Positions 10,104-22,130 of a stretch of 64,000 nt of DNA are shown in pieces. Under the pieces are notes generated by a model. The model did no database searches, was not told the DNA's origin, and saw only the letters and a list, made by a program, of their open reading frames with translations. This DNA is from Plenodomus lindquistii (taxonomy: Eukaryota; Ascomycota; Dothideomycetes; Pleosporales; Leptosphaeriaceae). Position numbers and translations under genes: made by a program. The DNA is taken from contig JANUWI010000004.1 of NCBI GenBank assembly GCA_025504975.1, positions 558,001 through 622,000 of the forward strand, given 5' to 3'. Within the stretch, counting starts at the first letter, position 1. Every line of letters begins with the position of its first letter.

Positions 10104-11352
10104 TATGGTGTTGACTCGTGGGTCATTCTTGGATAGGCGATATATATGTTGGTCGAGTATGTATCGAGGTGATCACTCACTCTGCTACGAACGATAGGGT
10201 CGGGACGGTCTGTTGCCGACTGTAGAATCAAATGTACAGAAGCAATACGAACACAAACAATGGATCCCAACTCAGACCTCGTTCCGAGGCTCACCATGGG
10301 CATATCATGTGCAATTGGCATGACGAGGGGTACACTTTTGGACCCCTTGGCGCGCGTTGCGGGGTTAGGTCCGCAGGCAACCAGTGGAATATCTTGCAAA
10401 AGAGGTGCCAACTTAGCCCTCACTCGCCATGGTCGAGGTCGAGTCAGCGCTCGTGAGGACTGTGAAATTACATCAAAGCTCTGGCGAGTTGGAGCTGACC
10501 AGGTGTCTGGACGCCATACTGCACATATTTTTCCCTGTGCTTTGCTGTCGCTTTATTGCACGCAGCGGTACAACGAAGCTGCCACCGCCGGGAAAACTTG
10601 AGGATAGGCATCGGGGAGCGGTGTACGTGGCAGAAGCGAAATGACCTTGTAAGTGAGTAGCTCTTGGGTGGTGAGACGGCGCAATGGACCTGGATGCAGG
10701 GACCCGTCGCGTGGGACAAGAGCGGAGGATGGCAGACGCAAGCAATGTTCTAGAATGAGCCATGAGCTAAAGCGGATTGTTTGTCACAATGTAGACGGTA
10801 GAATCAAGGTTTTGGTGCAGGGTCGTGGTCGCGAGTGCGTCATGTTGGAGGTGGTGAGTGCGCAGGCCGAGAGCGGCCTAGCGTGACAGTGGGAGGCTGG
10901 GCCCAACCACCGCGGCCGCGTGTCCCGGCCTGCCGGCCAACCTCTGCAATATCCATCCACTCTGCGCGCCCATGCCGGGCCTGACGTGTGGCATGGTACC
11001 TGCACATGGCTGGACGTGGATACAAATACAGATGACTGTCAGGCCGGGGTACTGGGCCTGTCTGCATTATCTATACACACTCGCACCATTCACCCACTCG
11101 CTCCCCCGACATTTCTGACGCGTCTTCTCAAGTGCTGAGCTGACACGGCCGAGTCCTTCTTCCCTCTTCTTCACATTTGATTGCTACAGTAACCATCTAT
11201 CCACTTGCTCTGCACTCGCAGTATCCCACTACCCACCCGTCATCACAACTCAAGTTTTTCACACGTGTGCCGACGCACTATCAGCTGGCAGCTCGCTCTA
11301 CATACACATTGCCGAGCCGTCTTGCAGTATCATAGTATACTATCGACCCACG
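10104..11352. promoter_or_regulatory. Divergent promoter region between the alcohol dehydrogenase and the Crh-type gene
   Basis: Non-coding region holding two divergent promoters. A pyrimidine-rich run (about 11,155-11,175) precedes the Crh-type gene. Several open frames cross 10,230-11,140 on both strands, but their translations are biased shadow-like sequence with no family match, and I do not call any as a gene. Confidence 0.5.
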
Positions 11353-12754
11353 ATGCGCTCCACGATAAGAGCCCTCGCCGCCCTGGCCTCGGCCACCGCC
11401 CTCGTCTCGCCAGCGGCCGCCCAAACGTGGTCCAACTGCAACCCCACACTGCGCACCGACTGCCCGCCCGACTCGGCCCTGGGCCGCACCGTTAACATTG
11501 ACTTCCGCTCGGCCTCGGACAGCTTCACCCCCCAGGGCAACCCGACGTACGGCTCCGACGGCGTCTCCTTCACCGTCGCCAAGTCGGGCGACTCGCCGCA
11601 GCTCACGTCCAAATGGTACATCATGTTCGGCAAGGTCGAGATTGTCGCTCAGGCCGCGCCCGGCGCCGGCATCGTCAGCAGCTTCGTGCTGCAGTCGGAC
11701 ACGCTCGACGAGATTGACTGGGAGTGGCTTGGCGCCGACCCCGACCAGGTCCAGTCCAACTACTTTGGCAAGGGCCAGACGACGTCGTACAACCGCGGCG
11801 CCTTCCACGCCGACGCCGGCAGCCAGACGGGCTTCAAAAAGTACTCGATCGAATGGACCCCCCAGCAGATTGTCTGGCAGATTGAGGGTGTCACCGTCCG
11901 CACCCTCGAGCCTGCCAATGCCGACAACCAGTACCCCCAGTCGCCCATGCAGGTCAAGTTTGGCGCCTGGAGCGGCGGCGACCCAGCCAACAGCCCCGGC
12001 ACCATCCAGTGGTCCCAAGGCCCCACCGACTACACAAAGGGCCCCTACACCATGAAGGTCCGCTCGCTCATGGTCCAGGACTACTCTACCGGCACCCAAT
12101 ATGTTTATGGCGACCAATCTGGCACATGGGGCTCCATCAAGTCCGTTGGCGGCTCCATCTTTTCGGGCGGCGATGCCCCCGTCCAGGACGCCCCTCAAGT
12201 GACTGCTACCGCCTCCGGCCAGCCCATTCCCTTCACACCAAGCCAGACTTCTGCCTACGACCGTCCCAGCGTCTACCCATGGATCCCCAATCCGTCCGCC
12301 TCGCAGCCCCCACAGTCCACCTTCTCCAACTACCCCGGGCTACCTGCTGGGTGGACCGTCTCTGATTCCGGCAAAGTTGTTCCACCCAGCTCAGCCACTG
12401 TCAGTAAGCCTCTTTGCGAATGCCTTTCCCTTGTAAGCCCACGCTAACCGTTTCCGTCAGATCTTCCCTCAAGGTTCTTATACCTCGTCCTCGCCAGTTT
12501 CGCCTACGGATTTGTCCAGCGATTCTAAGCCAAGTCTTTCGACGGGCTATGATGAAAGGGGTTTCAGTACCGTCTTCACCATCACTGCTACATCTACACC
12601 AAGCCGTCGTACAGCCTTGCAGAACGCGGCAGCGAGTGCGGTTCCTGCTGTGCCTGCTAGCAACATTGGTGCCACGACAGCAACAGTCCCGACATTCTTC
12701 ACGCTTTTGCTCGCTGGCGTGTCATACCTCGCATTCGCAGCACAGTGGCAATGA
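11353..12754 (+). CDS. GPI-anchored Crh-type cell-wall glycosidase/transglycosylase, GH16 (2 exons)
   Basis: Secreted GH16 enzyme of the Crh1/Utr2 type, which links chitin to beta-glucan in the cell wall. Exons 11353-12399 and 12461-12754; 446 aa. A signal peptide with probable cleavage after Ala23 is followed by QTWSNCNPT. The catalytic motif DEIDWEW is at residues 119-125, with Glu120 the expected nucleophile and Glu124 the acid/base. Family stretches include WYIMFGKVEIVAQAAPGAGI, SNYFGKGQTTSYNRGAFH and KYSIEWTPQQIVWQI. A Ser/Thr/Pro-rich C-terminal region ends with a hydrophobic tail (TFFTLLLAGVSYLAFAAQWQ), with Asn in ASNIGA a candidate GPI site, so it is probably anchored at plasma membrane or wall. 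The intron donor is GTCAGT, since the nearby GTAAGC would break the frame of exon 2. No chitin-binding CBM18 module is evident. Confidence 0.93.
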
Positions 12755-13370
12755 TTATAGGACAAGATTGTTTGGTATTTCCAAAGTGAGGTGTGGTCTA
12801 GGTTCCAGTGGCCTTGTTTTTCCTGAGACGTCAGGTGGGTTGCAAGATATCGTTCAAGATAGGGTCTTTGCCGTAGTCACGGTAAAGTACGTACGAAGTG
12901 GGACGACAAGTACGGCAGGTGTAGGACCTGATGACAGTTATGAGTAAAGACTCCTTCACAATGGGTTTGGACAACGGTTTGCAGCATTTCACAGCATAGC
13001 GTGGCGTTCATGGGTCATCGAGCTGTTGCTCGTGGTTGGATTGAGATGATCTAGATTATATTACCTTAATAACAAGTGGGACGACCGATAATGTCTGACA
13101 TATGTACAGTTGTATTACACATGTCACCTTCCGAATCTCGTGCATCGCCGCCTCTGTTGCTGGACACGACAGCTTGTAGGAAAACAGAGATTTATTGATT
13201 GGAAATGTTGCCAACTTTCGCCCGAGAACTTCCTAAATGTTAGCTTCAGGCCTTGGCTGACTGCTCATGCGGTCCTAGTTTGTGGTATCCTCAAACGGTT
13301 TTCCACGCGCATTTCACTCTGACTTGTATTCTCATAGCATGACCTGAGCGCTAGCACCGTAGTAATTTGG
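12755..13370. other. Convergent intergenic region
   Basis: Lies between two converging stop codons and should contain only 3' UTRs and polyadenylation signals. I see no gene or repeat in it. Confidence 0.6.
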
Positions 13371-14294
13371 CTACTTGCGAGTCTCGCACTGATCCAGACT
13401 GCATGTTGCTTCCCCCGGGTACGCCTGTTGAGCAGCTCCTGTTAATCTGACCATACACTCCTCAGGCGAGCAGATGGACCTACTGCGGATGCGCGTGCTC
13501 GGGTGCTCGTTCCAGGTTCCACTAAAGACGATTTCGATGTGCAGACCGCGTTCCTTCAAGGTGATTAGATCGCTTATGACCTGAAATAGGATATTCTCGT
13601 CCTCAGGAGAGAAGCGCGTATAGTCGGCACAGCCTAAGAAGCCTTGATCGAGGTTGAATTGCACTACCACCTCGGTTCGCGCGCTTTGTATAGCTGCGAG
13701 TGCTACAATAGCCCTGTGACATCTTTGCTGTTCAACTGTATCGTGCTCGGGCGAGCGTTCTGCGCCTGCAAATGGCCGAAGCTGTATGTGTAGCCGTCGA
13801 GCGTATATCATGGCTATTGTTCCTAGTCCAAAGAGATCACATCTTAGGAATGTCTCTAGAAGATCTAGCTCACGGTGTGAGAATTTGAAGACGCGAGTCC
13901 AGTAATATGCTTCAAGCATTTCTCGCGCGACGTCAGCAGTCTTTCGTGCTGCGCCAATATATGACGTGGTCGGGTCCTCGACCCACACGTAGGCATGTGG
14001 CCCCAAAGGTTCTCGGACGAGGAAATCAAATGCATTGCCGTTGTTGGTCGAGCGGCGGATGATGACTTCGTTGTCATATGAACCCTGCATACAGAACGTG
14101 TAGACTCGGTTGCGGAGCTCGAGAGGCAAGACGGTGTAGATTTCTGATGCTATTGCTTTGGGACTTGGTGCTTCATCGCTCAAGCAGCTGTGACTGACGT
14201 GGGCTGTTAACGTCGAGTAACTTTGACCGGACAAAATCACCGCATACCTAGGCTTTTGTATCTGCCGCTTCTCTCCATTATTCGACAAAGCCAT
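13371..14294 (-). CDS. Uncharacterised fungal protein with an LPLELRN (F-box/2EXR-like) motif
   Basis: Single-exon gene, 307 aa, from the ATG at 14294. I do not recognise a defined function. Near residue 55 the sequence EIYTVLPLELRNRVYTFCM resembles the F-box/2EXR-like N-terminal motif (LPxELRNxIY) found in large families of uncharacterised proteins in Dothideomycetes. The rest is mixed alpha/beta-like, with a moderately conserved-looking VLPLELR to REMLEAYYW section and a charged C-terminus. No signal peptide or membrane segment is visible. It is the last gene before the AT-rich block. Codon use and GC look normal, with no sign of RIP. It is likely a real gene but the exact start and the absence of introns are unverified. 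Confidence 0.7.
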   Translation of the reverse strand: MALSNNGEKRQIQKPRYAVILSGQSYSTLTAHVSHSCLSDEAPSPKAIASEIYTVLPLELRNRVYTFCMQGSYDNEVIIRRSTNNGNAFDFLVREPLGPHAYVWVEDPTTSYIGAARKTADVAREMLEAYYWTRVFKFSHRELDLLETFLRCDLFGLGTIAMIYARRLHIQLRPFAGAERSPEHDTVEQQRCHRAIVALAAIQSARTEVVVQFNLDQGFLGCADYTRFSPEDENILFQVISDLITLKERGLHIEIVFSGTWNEHPSTRIRSRSICSPEECMVRLTGAAQQAYPGEATCSLDQCETRK

Positions 14295-15347
14295 GTCTAC
14301 CTACAATGTCCGCAGCTCAAAGCGACTGCACCGCTGCAAGGCAACACATAGACTATATACGACTCCCTTCGACAAGTACGACACCCCACGCTGCCTAGTG
14401 TCTCGCGCCAGACCTGCCGTCGCTTCGTCGATTATGCACCGCAATGCATTCGCTCCAACATGCACGTGAGTGACTACACTGCAAGCAAACACCTTTTGCG
14501 AGATTCTTTTATTGATCGCGACAGGGTTGGTCCGGCCTCGTTGCACGGACCTAAGCGGTGTTACCGCCCGGTACTGCTTTGGGCAGTTAACGCGACACGT
14601 GATGTACCATAGGTAGCCGACAGTGCGCACTGCGGTGAGATTGGCAAATCTAGAGTAGGGTACGGCTAGACAGTCACCGCAGACTTATTGTGTAATAGGC
14701 ACGATTCGTAATCAGTTTCTGACCTTTCTGGGCGTCGGGGTCAATCCTTACCTGCCGTGCGTGTACTTCTTACTCATCGCTCATGACTTAACGTGGTCTA
14801 GGCGTCCGGGCCGACAGGATGACACAAGTACCGGCGAACGCGTGCAAGCTTGAATGTACAGTGTAGGCGCGGTTGGGCCCGGTATCCAGGTATTCCCATC
14901 TTGAACCTGGCACCCTGCAGGCGCATCTGGTCTTACTGCATCACTCACTCCATTTGTTGGGTGGCCCATGCCATTACACCACTCTGGCCTTCCTTCCCGG
15001 ACACACTCAACCCGACTGGACATCCTCGAACAACCTCGAAGATGTTGTCGTGCATTCGTTCCACTGTTAACTCCTTACCATGTCCCAAAAAACAACAATT
15101 TGCAATCAAAGAAAGAACGGCTGTGGGGGCTACAATTGTGGGCCCACGGTGCAACTGCGAGTACTCGAGGAAGGTAGAGACTGGCAATACGCTGGCAAAA
15201 CGTGCTTGTAACAGCATGCCATGAAACCATTTCTAACAATGCCTTCAACCTATTGGACAACATGCACACGCTCGCACTGATGCTCCGCGGGCATCGTCAA
15301 GTCAATTAACAACCTCCATGCTGCAGCTGTGCCTTGGCTGGAAGTTA
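14295..15347. other. Intergenic region bordering the AT-rich block
   Basis: Upstream region of the uncharacterised gene. GC content is still normal. The open frames here (for example 14,850-15,224 plus) are short, overlap each other on both strands and lack any recognisable family pattern, so I see no supported gene. Confidence 0.55.
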
Positions 15348-15475
15348 CAGGGTGTAGGCACGTCGGATTGCACCCCTCTCTAAGTTTGACGAATCAGCAG
15401 GCCAGTCTGACCCAAATCCAAAGCAGCAATTCGTCGAATTTAGGCAGGGGTGCAATCCGACGTGCCTACACCCTG
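15348..15475. mobile_element. MITE with long terminal inverted repeats and TA target duplication
   Basis: A 128-bp element. The outer 30 bp of each end (15348-15377 and 15446-15475) are perfect inverted repeats starting CAGGGTGTAGGCACGTCGGA. Pairing continues with 13 of the next 17 positions, leaving a loop of about 34 bp. The dinucleotide TA flanks both ends (15346-15347, 15476-15477), the duplication expected for Tc1/mariner-superfamily insertion. It has no coding capacity and would need a transposase in trans. The ends do not match the Fot1-like ends seen further right. Confidence 0.85.
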
Positions 15476-15698
15476 TACATACGCTGCGCGGCACCCCTTT
15501 CACATTGGACCGGCCCGATGCCCCTTCTTGGATACATTCCCTCGGACCGAGCCGTAGCTAGTCGTGTAGCTAATCACGCCAAGAGGTTTAGATAGCTATT
15601 AAACACTACAATCTGTAACTAATCTATAAAATAACATTTTATATATAACTAGACTAACTTTCCTTCTTTTATAATCTACTAAACTAGTTTAAAAGTAG

Positions 15699-16400
15699 TA
15701 TAATAAAGCTATATTCTATTATAATAATAACTTTTAGCTATAGAAGCTTTTTTATAAACTAGTTTTATTTTTCTTTATATAAGCTTAGTAAAAATAAAAA
15801 ACTATACTAATTTCTATTAAAATCTTTTCTATACTATATAAAGTTTAAACTCTATAGAAATTTATACTTTACTATTACCTATATACTAATATAGTAAAAA
15901 AAGGATTTTTTTTATAAAAGCCTAGAGCTATTTCTAAATTCTATTTTATATAGCTTACTTTTTTAATAAAACTATAAAAATTTTTTTTTTTATTTTTTAT
16001 ATAAAGTTTATTAAAATATAATTAATCTAGCTTTTAAATATATATATATTTTTATATACTTTTTAACTATTTTAAATACTTTTTAGTACTTTATATTTTT
16101 AAACTATAATATTATAAAGAATTTTTTATTACTAGTAATAGTTTATATAATATTACTAATTTATTTATAAAAATTTTTTAATATTTTTAATATTTTTAAA
16201 TTAACTAGTTTCTTAAATTTTCTAGTTTCTAGCTTTAATTAATACTAATAAATTTATTAATAATTTTTAAAACTAAATATTAATTTTTTTTAGTTAACTA
16301 AAATTTAAAGTTTAGATTTTAATAGTATTACTAGTTTATATTACTTTTAAAATAGGTATTTTAAATAGTATTAAAATAGAGATTTAAAAACTATAAATAT
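15699..16400 (+). mobile_element. Fragment of Gypsy family 1: LTR plus leader
   Basis: A 413-bp LTR (15699-16111) followed by about 290 bp of internal sequence collinear with the start of the full-length copy at 18,210. Similarity stops near 16,400, so the rest of this copy is missing. All copies of the LTR begin TATAATAAA (originally TG..) and end ..TATA or ..AATA. Confidence 0.8.
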
Positions 16401-16439
16401 AAAAGTATAAATATAAGCTATATTTAAAGTAGATTATTT

Positions 16440-16600
16440 AATTTAATTAATTACTACTATAGTAAAATATTATATAGAGAGCTAGTTTTTTATATATAAA
16501 ATAGTAGTTATATAGCTATTAACTAAAGCGTACTTATTAAAGCCTAGTATAAATAAAGTAAAATAGTACTAACTTTTTAATTATATAGAGGTTATATATT
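16440..16600 (+). mobile_element. Divergent fragment of the Gypsy-2 LTR
   Basis: The stretch around GAGAGCTAGTTTT at 16,477-16,489 and its flanks aligns, with many RIP-type differences and gaps, to the 223-bp LTRs at 26,483 and 34,245. It may be a solo LTR or a fragment; the ends are not sharp. Confidence 0.45.
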
Positions 16601-16604
16601 ATAA

Positions 16605-16768
16605 GAATTTTTTTAAGTAGCTATAATATAAAGTAGCTAGTATTAAAAAGAATATAAAAGTTAGTTTTTAAAAATAGACGTTATATATAGATAGAGGTAG
16701 TTTATTACTAAAATAGTAAAAGTATACTTCTAAAAAAAGTAATAAGTATATTTAAAATAACTAATATA
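16605..16768 (-). repeat. Left LTR of the old Gypsy, first part
   Basis: Matches 44,065-44,240 closely, starting at TTTTTTTAAGTAGCTATAAT. It stops at the TA where the Fot1-like element entered and resumes at 26,105. Confidence 0.7.
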
Positions 16769-18209
16769 CTTTATAGTAAATTAGTTTATATAGTAAAATA
16801 GTTTATTTTACTAGAACTTTACTAAAACTATATATACTAGTATAATATTCTACTAATAATACTAGATAGAGCTTTTTAATAAAGCTTAAATATAGCTTAT
16901 AATATAGATTTTAAAATAAAATATAGATTTTTTTTTATAACGCGCTATAGCTATCTATAATATTTTCTATACTATTTTATATTAAAAACGCGCTAGATAA
17001 CCTTTATAGAGTAATTATATATTTAATTAAAAAAAATTTAATAAAAATAAAAAAAGTAATTATTTAGTATATACTTAAACTATATATATAAAAATTTCTT
17101 TTAAAGTTTATAGCTATAGTAAATATAGCTAATTTATTATATAACAAGTATAATCTAGACTATATTAGTATAAACTAGTCTAGTATATTTATAAAATACT
17201 ACTTTAAATTTAAAATCAAGTTTAATTATAAGTATAATTATAAAAAAGCTTTTAATAAAAACTCTAGAGTTATTTAAGCCTAGTTCTACTTAGTAGCTAA
17301 TATAAAAAAAAAGTATAGTATTTAAAATAAGAATATATATAACTTTAATAAAATAGGCTTTATAATAAACTAATTAATAATAAAAGTAGTTATTATAGCT
17401 TTAAAGTATTAAAAATAACTAAAAGTAGTCTAGTAAAGTAACTAGAAGTAGATAATAGTTATATAAAAAATTAATATAATAGAATAAACTATTTTTTTTA
17501 TTATATTTAAAAGCTACTACTACTTTTTAGCCTAGTATAAAAAAAAAAGTCTATTTAGAGATTAGATTATTATAGTCTCTAAAAATAGCTAAAGAACTAA
17601 TAAATTTAAATTTTAGTAATTAAAGTATTTTAATACCTATACTAAAACGCGTACTATTAGAAAGTACTAGTTACTAATTATTAATAGCTATAAAAACTAT
17701 AGTTTATTTAAATTCTAGTAATACTAGTAGAAAAATAAAATTATTACTATATATATACTTTTTTATTTATTATATATTTAATAGCTATTTAATATTAATT
17801 ATTTTATACTTTTAAAGTAGGTATATAGCTACTAAACTAAAAAGCTTATATATAACTATATAATATATATTATAAAGATTAAATTCTCTCTATACTTTAT
17901 ATATATTTATAAAGCTATAATTATACCTAGTAATAATTAAAAAAAATCTTAAAGCGCTAAACTAGTTTTTTATAAACTAGAATTAGTTATATTATATTTT
18001 AAAGTCTAGTTATATATTCTAATACTACTTTTTTTTAATAATAAACTCTAGTAGTTATAAACTCTAAGTAATACTTTTAAAGTTAAATTTTAATTAATAT
18101 TTATAAAGGTTAAGATTTAAAGGTATATAGATAGTTTCCTAACTTTTATAGTTAAAGCTTTTAAAAAAGTATTAAAAAAGACTATAATTATAGTACATAA
18201 GCTAGTATT

Positions 18210-18625
18210 TATAATAAAACTATACTCTATTATAATAATAACCTTTAGTTATAGAAGCTTTTTTATAAGCTATTTCTATTTTTCTCTATATAAACTTATT
18301 AAAAATAGAAAACTATACTAATTTCTATTTAAACTACTGCTATACTATATTTAGTCTAGATTCTATAGAAATTTCTATTTTACTATTACTTACGTGCTAA
18401 TATAGTAGAGAAAAAAAGAAATTCTATAAAAGCTTAGAACTATTATTAAGTTCTATTCTATATAGCTTACTTTTTTAATAGAACTATAAAAGTATAATTT
18501 TTTTATCTTTTTATATAAAATTTATAAAAATATAATTTATTTAGATTTTTAATCTATATATACTTCTATATACTTTTAAACTAATTTAGATATTTTTTAG
18601 TATTTTATATTTTTAAGCTATTATA
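18210..18625 (+). repeat. 5' LTR, Gypsy-1 full copy
   Basis: 416 bp; aligns end to end with 25,280-25,692. Begins TATAATAAAACTATACTCTA and ends CTATTATA; terminal TG and CA are RIPed to TA. Confidence 0.85.
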
Positions 18626-21299
18626 TTATAAAAAAATTAGTTTTTTACTAGTAATAGCCTATATAATATTACTAATTTATTTAAAAAAATTATTTAAATT
18701 TTTTAGTTAACTAGTTTTTAAAACTTTCTAGATTCTAGGTTTAATTAATACTAATAAATCTATTAATAATTTTAAAACTAGATTTTTAAAATTTTTAGTT
18801 AACTAAAGTTTATAAATTTAAACTTTTATAGTATTATTAGTTTAAATTACCTTTAGAAAAGTTATATTAAATAGCGCTAAAAAAGAGATTTAGGAACTAC
18901 TAATAATTTAGTAAAATTAGAGGTAAAGCTAATATTTATTTCTATTAATAAATAATAAATTCTATTTTTTAAAAAATAAAAAGAAAGAACTAGTTTTTAT
19001 AGAAAGCCTTTAAACTTATTAAATATTTAAAATATAAGAAATAACTAATACTTACTAATTAAAAAATAATTAAAGTTAGATAGAAACTAGATTTATTTTA
19101 GTAGAACCTAGAAATCTATTAACTATAACTTTTAATAATACTATAAAAATAATACCCTAGCTATATACTAAATTAGTAGCTCTATAAACTAAAATAAAAT
19201 TTAGTAAAAAAAGAATTTTATTTAATACTATTTCTAGACTTACTTTTATATTTTACTAAAGAATTTTAAATTTATTAATATTACTAGTTAACTAGATTAT
19301 TTTCTAAAGCTTTTTTTTATATTATTAAAAAGCTATATTTATTAGAGTGTACTTTTTTTATCTCTAAACTATTAAATAAATAAGATTTTATCTATAAATA
19401 ATAAAAAGCTCTAATACTAAATATATTTAAAATTTATAGTAACTATTACTATTCTAACTATATTTATATAGTACTAGTTTAAAGTAATACTTCTAGTTTA
19501 GGTAAAAAATATTTTAAACTCTAATACTTATTTAATAATAAAGCTAACTATTTTTTTTATAAAAGGTATAATAGCTACGTTTAATAGATACTTTATTATA
19601 AATAATAAATAGGCTAAAGTATATAATACTTTTAACTAATTATATATAAAGAAAATAAAACCTTTTTTACTTTTAAAGTATATTTTTTAAACTATACTAT
19701 AAAAAAATATATACTATATTTAAAATAAATTTACTATATATAAATAAAAATAACTTCTAGCCTAGATATATCTAGTTAAAGTTTTAAATATATTTAAAAT
19801 AACTTTTTTTTAAATATAATAGAGTACTTTACTACTTTTAATATAAAAAAAAAACTTATTTAAAAAAGAATTATTAATAAAACTTTGTTTTAATAGTACT
19901 AATAAGTTCTAAACTAGAACTATAGTATAATTTAGTTTGAATATTTTTAAAAAAAATAGTTTAAAAAATACTATACTATATATAGTTTTCTAAACCTTTT
20001 TATAATCTACTATAGTACTTTTATAATAAGTAATAGCTACTCTAGCTTTTAAAAAAGTACTAGATAATTACTATAACTATAGTAAACTAGAATACTATAC
20101 TAATAAATATATATTACTATAAATAAAATAAATTATAATTAAAAATTACTTTAACTAATATTATAACGCTACTAAAGTACTAAACTTAAAAAAGAATTAA
20201 ATAAAAAATAAGTAGTTCTAAAAGTATTACGCTATTTATAATTAAATTAAAAATAAAATTTATTAAACTTTATTTTTTTAAAGCTATTTTAAAATTTCTA
20301 TTTTTTTAATTCTACTATTTTATATAATTCCAGCGTAAGTGTAAAACTAGTATTATTTATTAATATTAGTATTTAAAAATCTTTTTTTAAATTTATATAT
20401 TATTATTTTTTATTTTTTTTACTTTAAACTAAAGTTTAAAAATTACTTTATTTAGTAATAGTTAGAGGGTTTAAAAACTAAATTTTTTTACTAGTTATAA
20501 AATATATCCATCTTTATATAATTATAGATAGATAAAAAATTCTAAACTATTTATTTATTATACTAGATCTAGAGGTTTAGAATATAATTATTAAAATATA
20601 ATTATTAAAAAAGTTTTAAATTCTATTAAATATAGATAGATTCTAGTTATAGTAGTTTACTATTTACTTTAAAATTTATATCTCTACTTCTCTAATTTTT
20701 ATATAATTTTATTAAAAAATACTAAAAAAGTATATTACTTTTAATATTAAAAAATAAAACGCTTTATAGAAAAAGAACTTATATTAGAAAACTAGTAGAC
20801 TATACTTTTTAATTAATTATTTTTATAGAATTTTTAAAACTTTATAATACTAGAATATTTGTTTAAAGATATAAAAACTAGACTTACTTTAAAAGCTTTT
20901 TAAAACTATTTCTAGTCTTTAAATTACTATTATTTCTACTTATACTTTCTATTTTAGAATAAAAAAAAATAGATTTTTTATTACTAGTCTATATAGAATT
21001 AACTAGATTTTAAAAAACTATAATAAAAAAAATATTTTAAAAAATAACTATTTAATTTAGAACTAACTTTTTTTCTAGTACTAGTAGTATTAGAACGTAT
21101 TTAGTTTATTAACTATAAAAAAACTACTAAAACACTAACTCTATAATTAAAAAATTATTCTAAATAAATCTCTATTTAATAACTTTAGCTTTTTATATAA
21201 ATAAAATACTAAAAATTTAGAAGCTATTAAAAAGTATATCTAGAAAAATTTATAGAAAGAATTTTTAGAGACTAGTTATAGCTTTTTTACTTTTTTTAT

Positions 21300-22130
21300 T
21301 CTCTATATTTATAAATCTAATAAATTACTTTATATCTATATTAACTACTATAAGTTTAACTAGCTTACCTAAAAAAACGTCTATTTAATTTTAAAAATAG
21401 ATAATTTACTAATTTATTTAAATAAAGCTAAAATTTTTACTAGATTTAATATTTAAATAGCTTTTAATAAAATTTATATAAATTTAAAGTTTAAAAAATA
21501 CACTATTTTCTATACCTACTATTACTTATATAAGTATAAAGTACTCTTTTTTAGCCTTTATAATAGTTTTTCTATTTGTTAAAGATATATAAATAATATA
21601 TTTATAGATTATTTAGATAATTTCTATATTGTTTATTTAGATAATATTTTTATTTACTTAAAAAATATCTAGAGCTACTAATAATATATTAAGCTTATTT
21701 TAGAAAAATTATAAAAAGTAGAACTATAAATAGTAGTTAGAAAAAATAAATTTTATATTATTTAAACTAAATACTTAAAATATATTCTAACTAATAAAAA
21801 AATAGAAGTACATTTAAAAAAAGTAAAAATACTTTATAACTAGATCTAATTTACTACTATAATAAATATTAAATTTTTTCTAGACTTTATAGAATTTTAT
21901 AGATAATTTATTTTTAAATTTTTATAAATAGCTAAGCCTATAATAGCTCTATAAAGTCTTTTAATACTATTTATATAGACTTAAAATTATTAAAATAGCT
22001 TTAAAAAACTAAAGTTTTTATTTTAAGTGATTCTAGTTCTATATTACTTTAATTCTAATTATAATATGAAACTAAAAACTAATATTTCTAACAAAGTAGT
22101 AGCTAGAATTATATTTTAAAAATACCTAAA
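21300..22130 (+). pseudogene. Gypsy-1 pol remnant: reverse transcriptase and RNase H
   Basis: Around 21,425-21,670 the plus frame reads as a decayed Gypsy reverse transcriptase: AFNKIYINLK, KYKVLFFSLYN, RYINNIFIDYLDN and the active-site block VYLDNIFIY (21,631-21,657), where the second Asp of YLDD is now Asn. RNase H follows: TNISNKVVA at 22,078-22,104 corresponds to TDASDKVVA, with both Asp changed to Asn. Many in-frame stops. Integrase must lie to the right, but I could not identify it with confidence. Confidence 0.8.

Noticed and set aside
10230..11140. Several overlapping ORFs on both strands between the alcohol dehydrogenase and the Crh-type gene
   Set aside because: No family resemblance, heavy overlap between strands and frames, promoter-like position.
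14850..15224. 124-aa plus-strand ORF as a possible small secreted effector near the AT block
   Set aside because: The translation has scattered cysteines but no signal peptide or family pattern, and equally long frames occur on the other strand. Not supported.
1..15600. tRNA and 5S rRNA genes
   Set aside because: I looked for A/B-box-like and T-loop patterns in the GC-balanced part and found none that fold convincingly.
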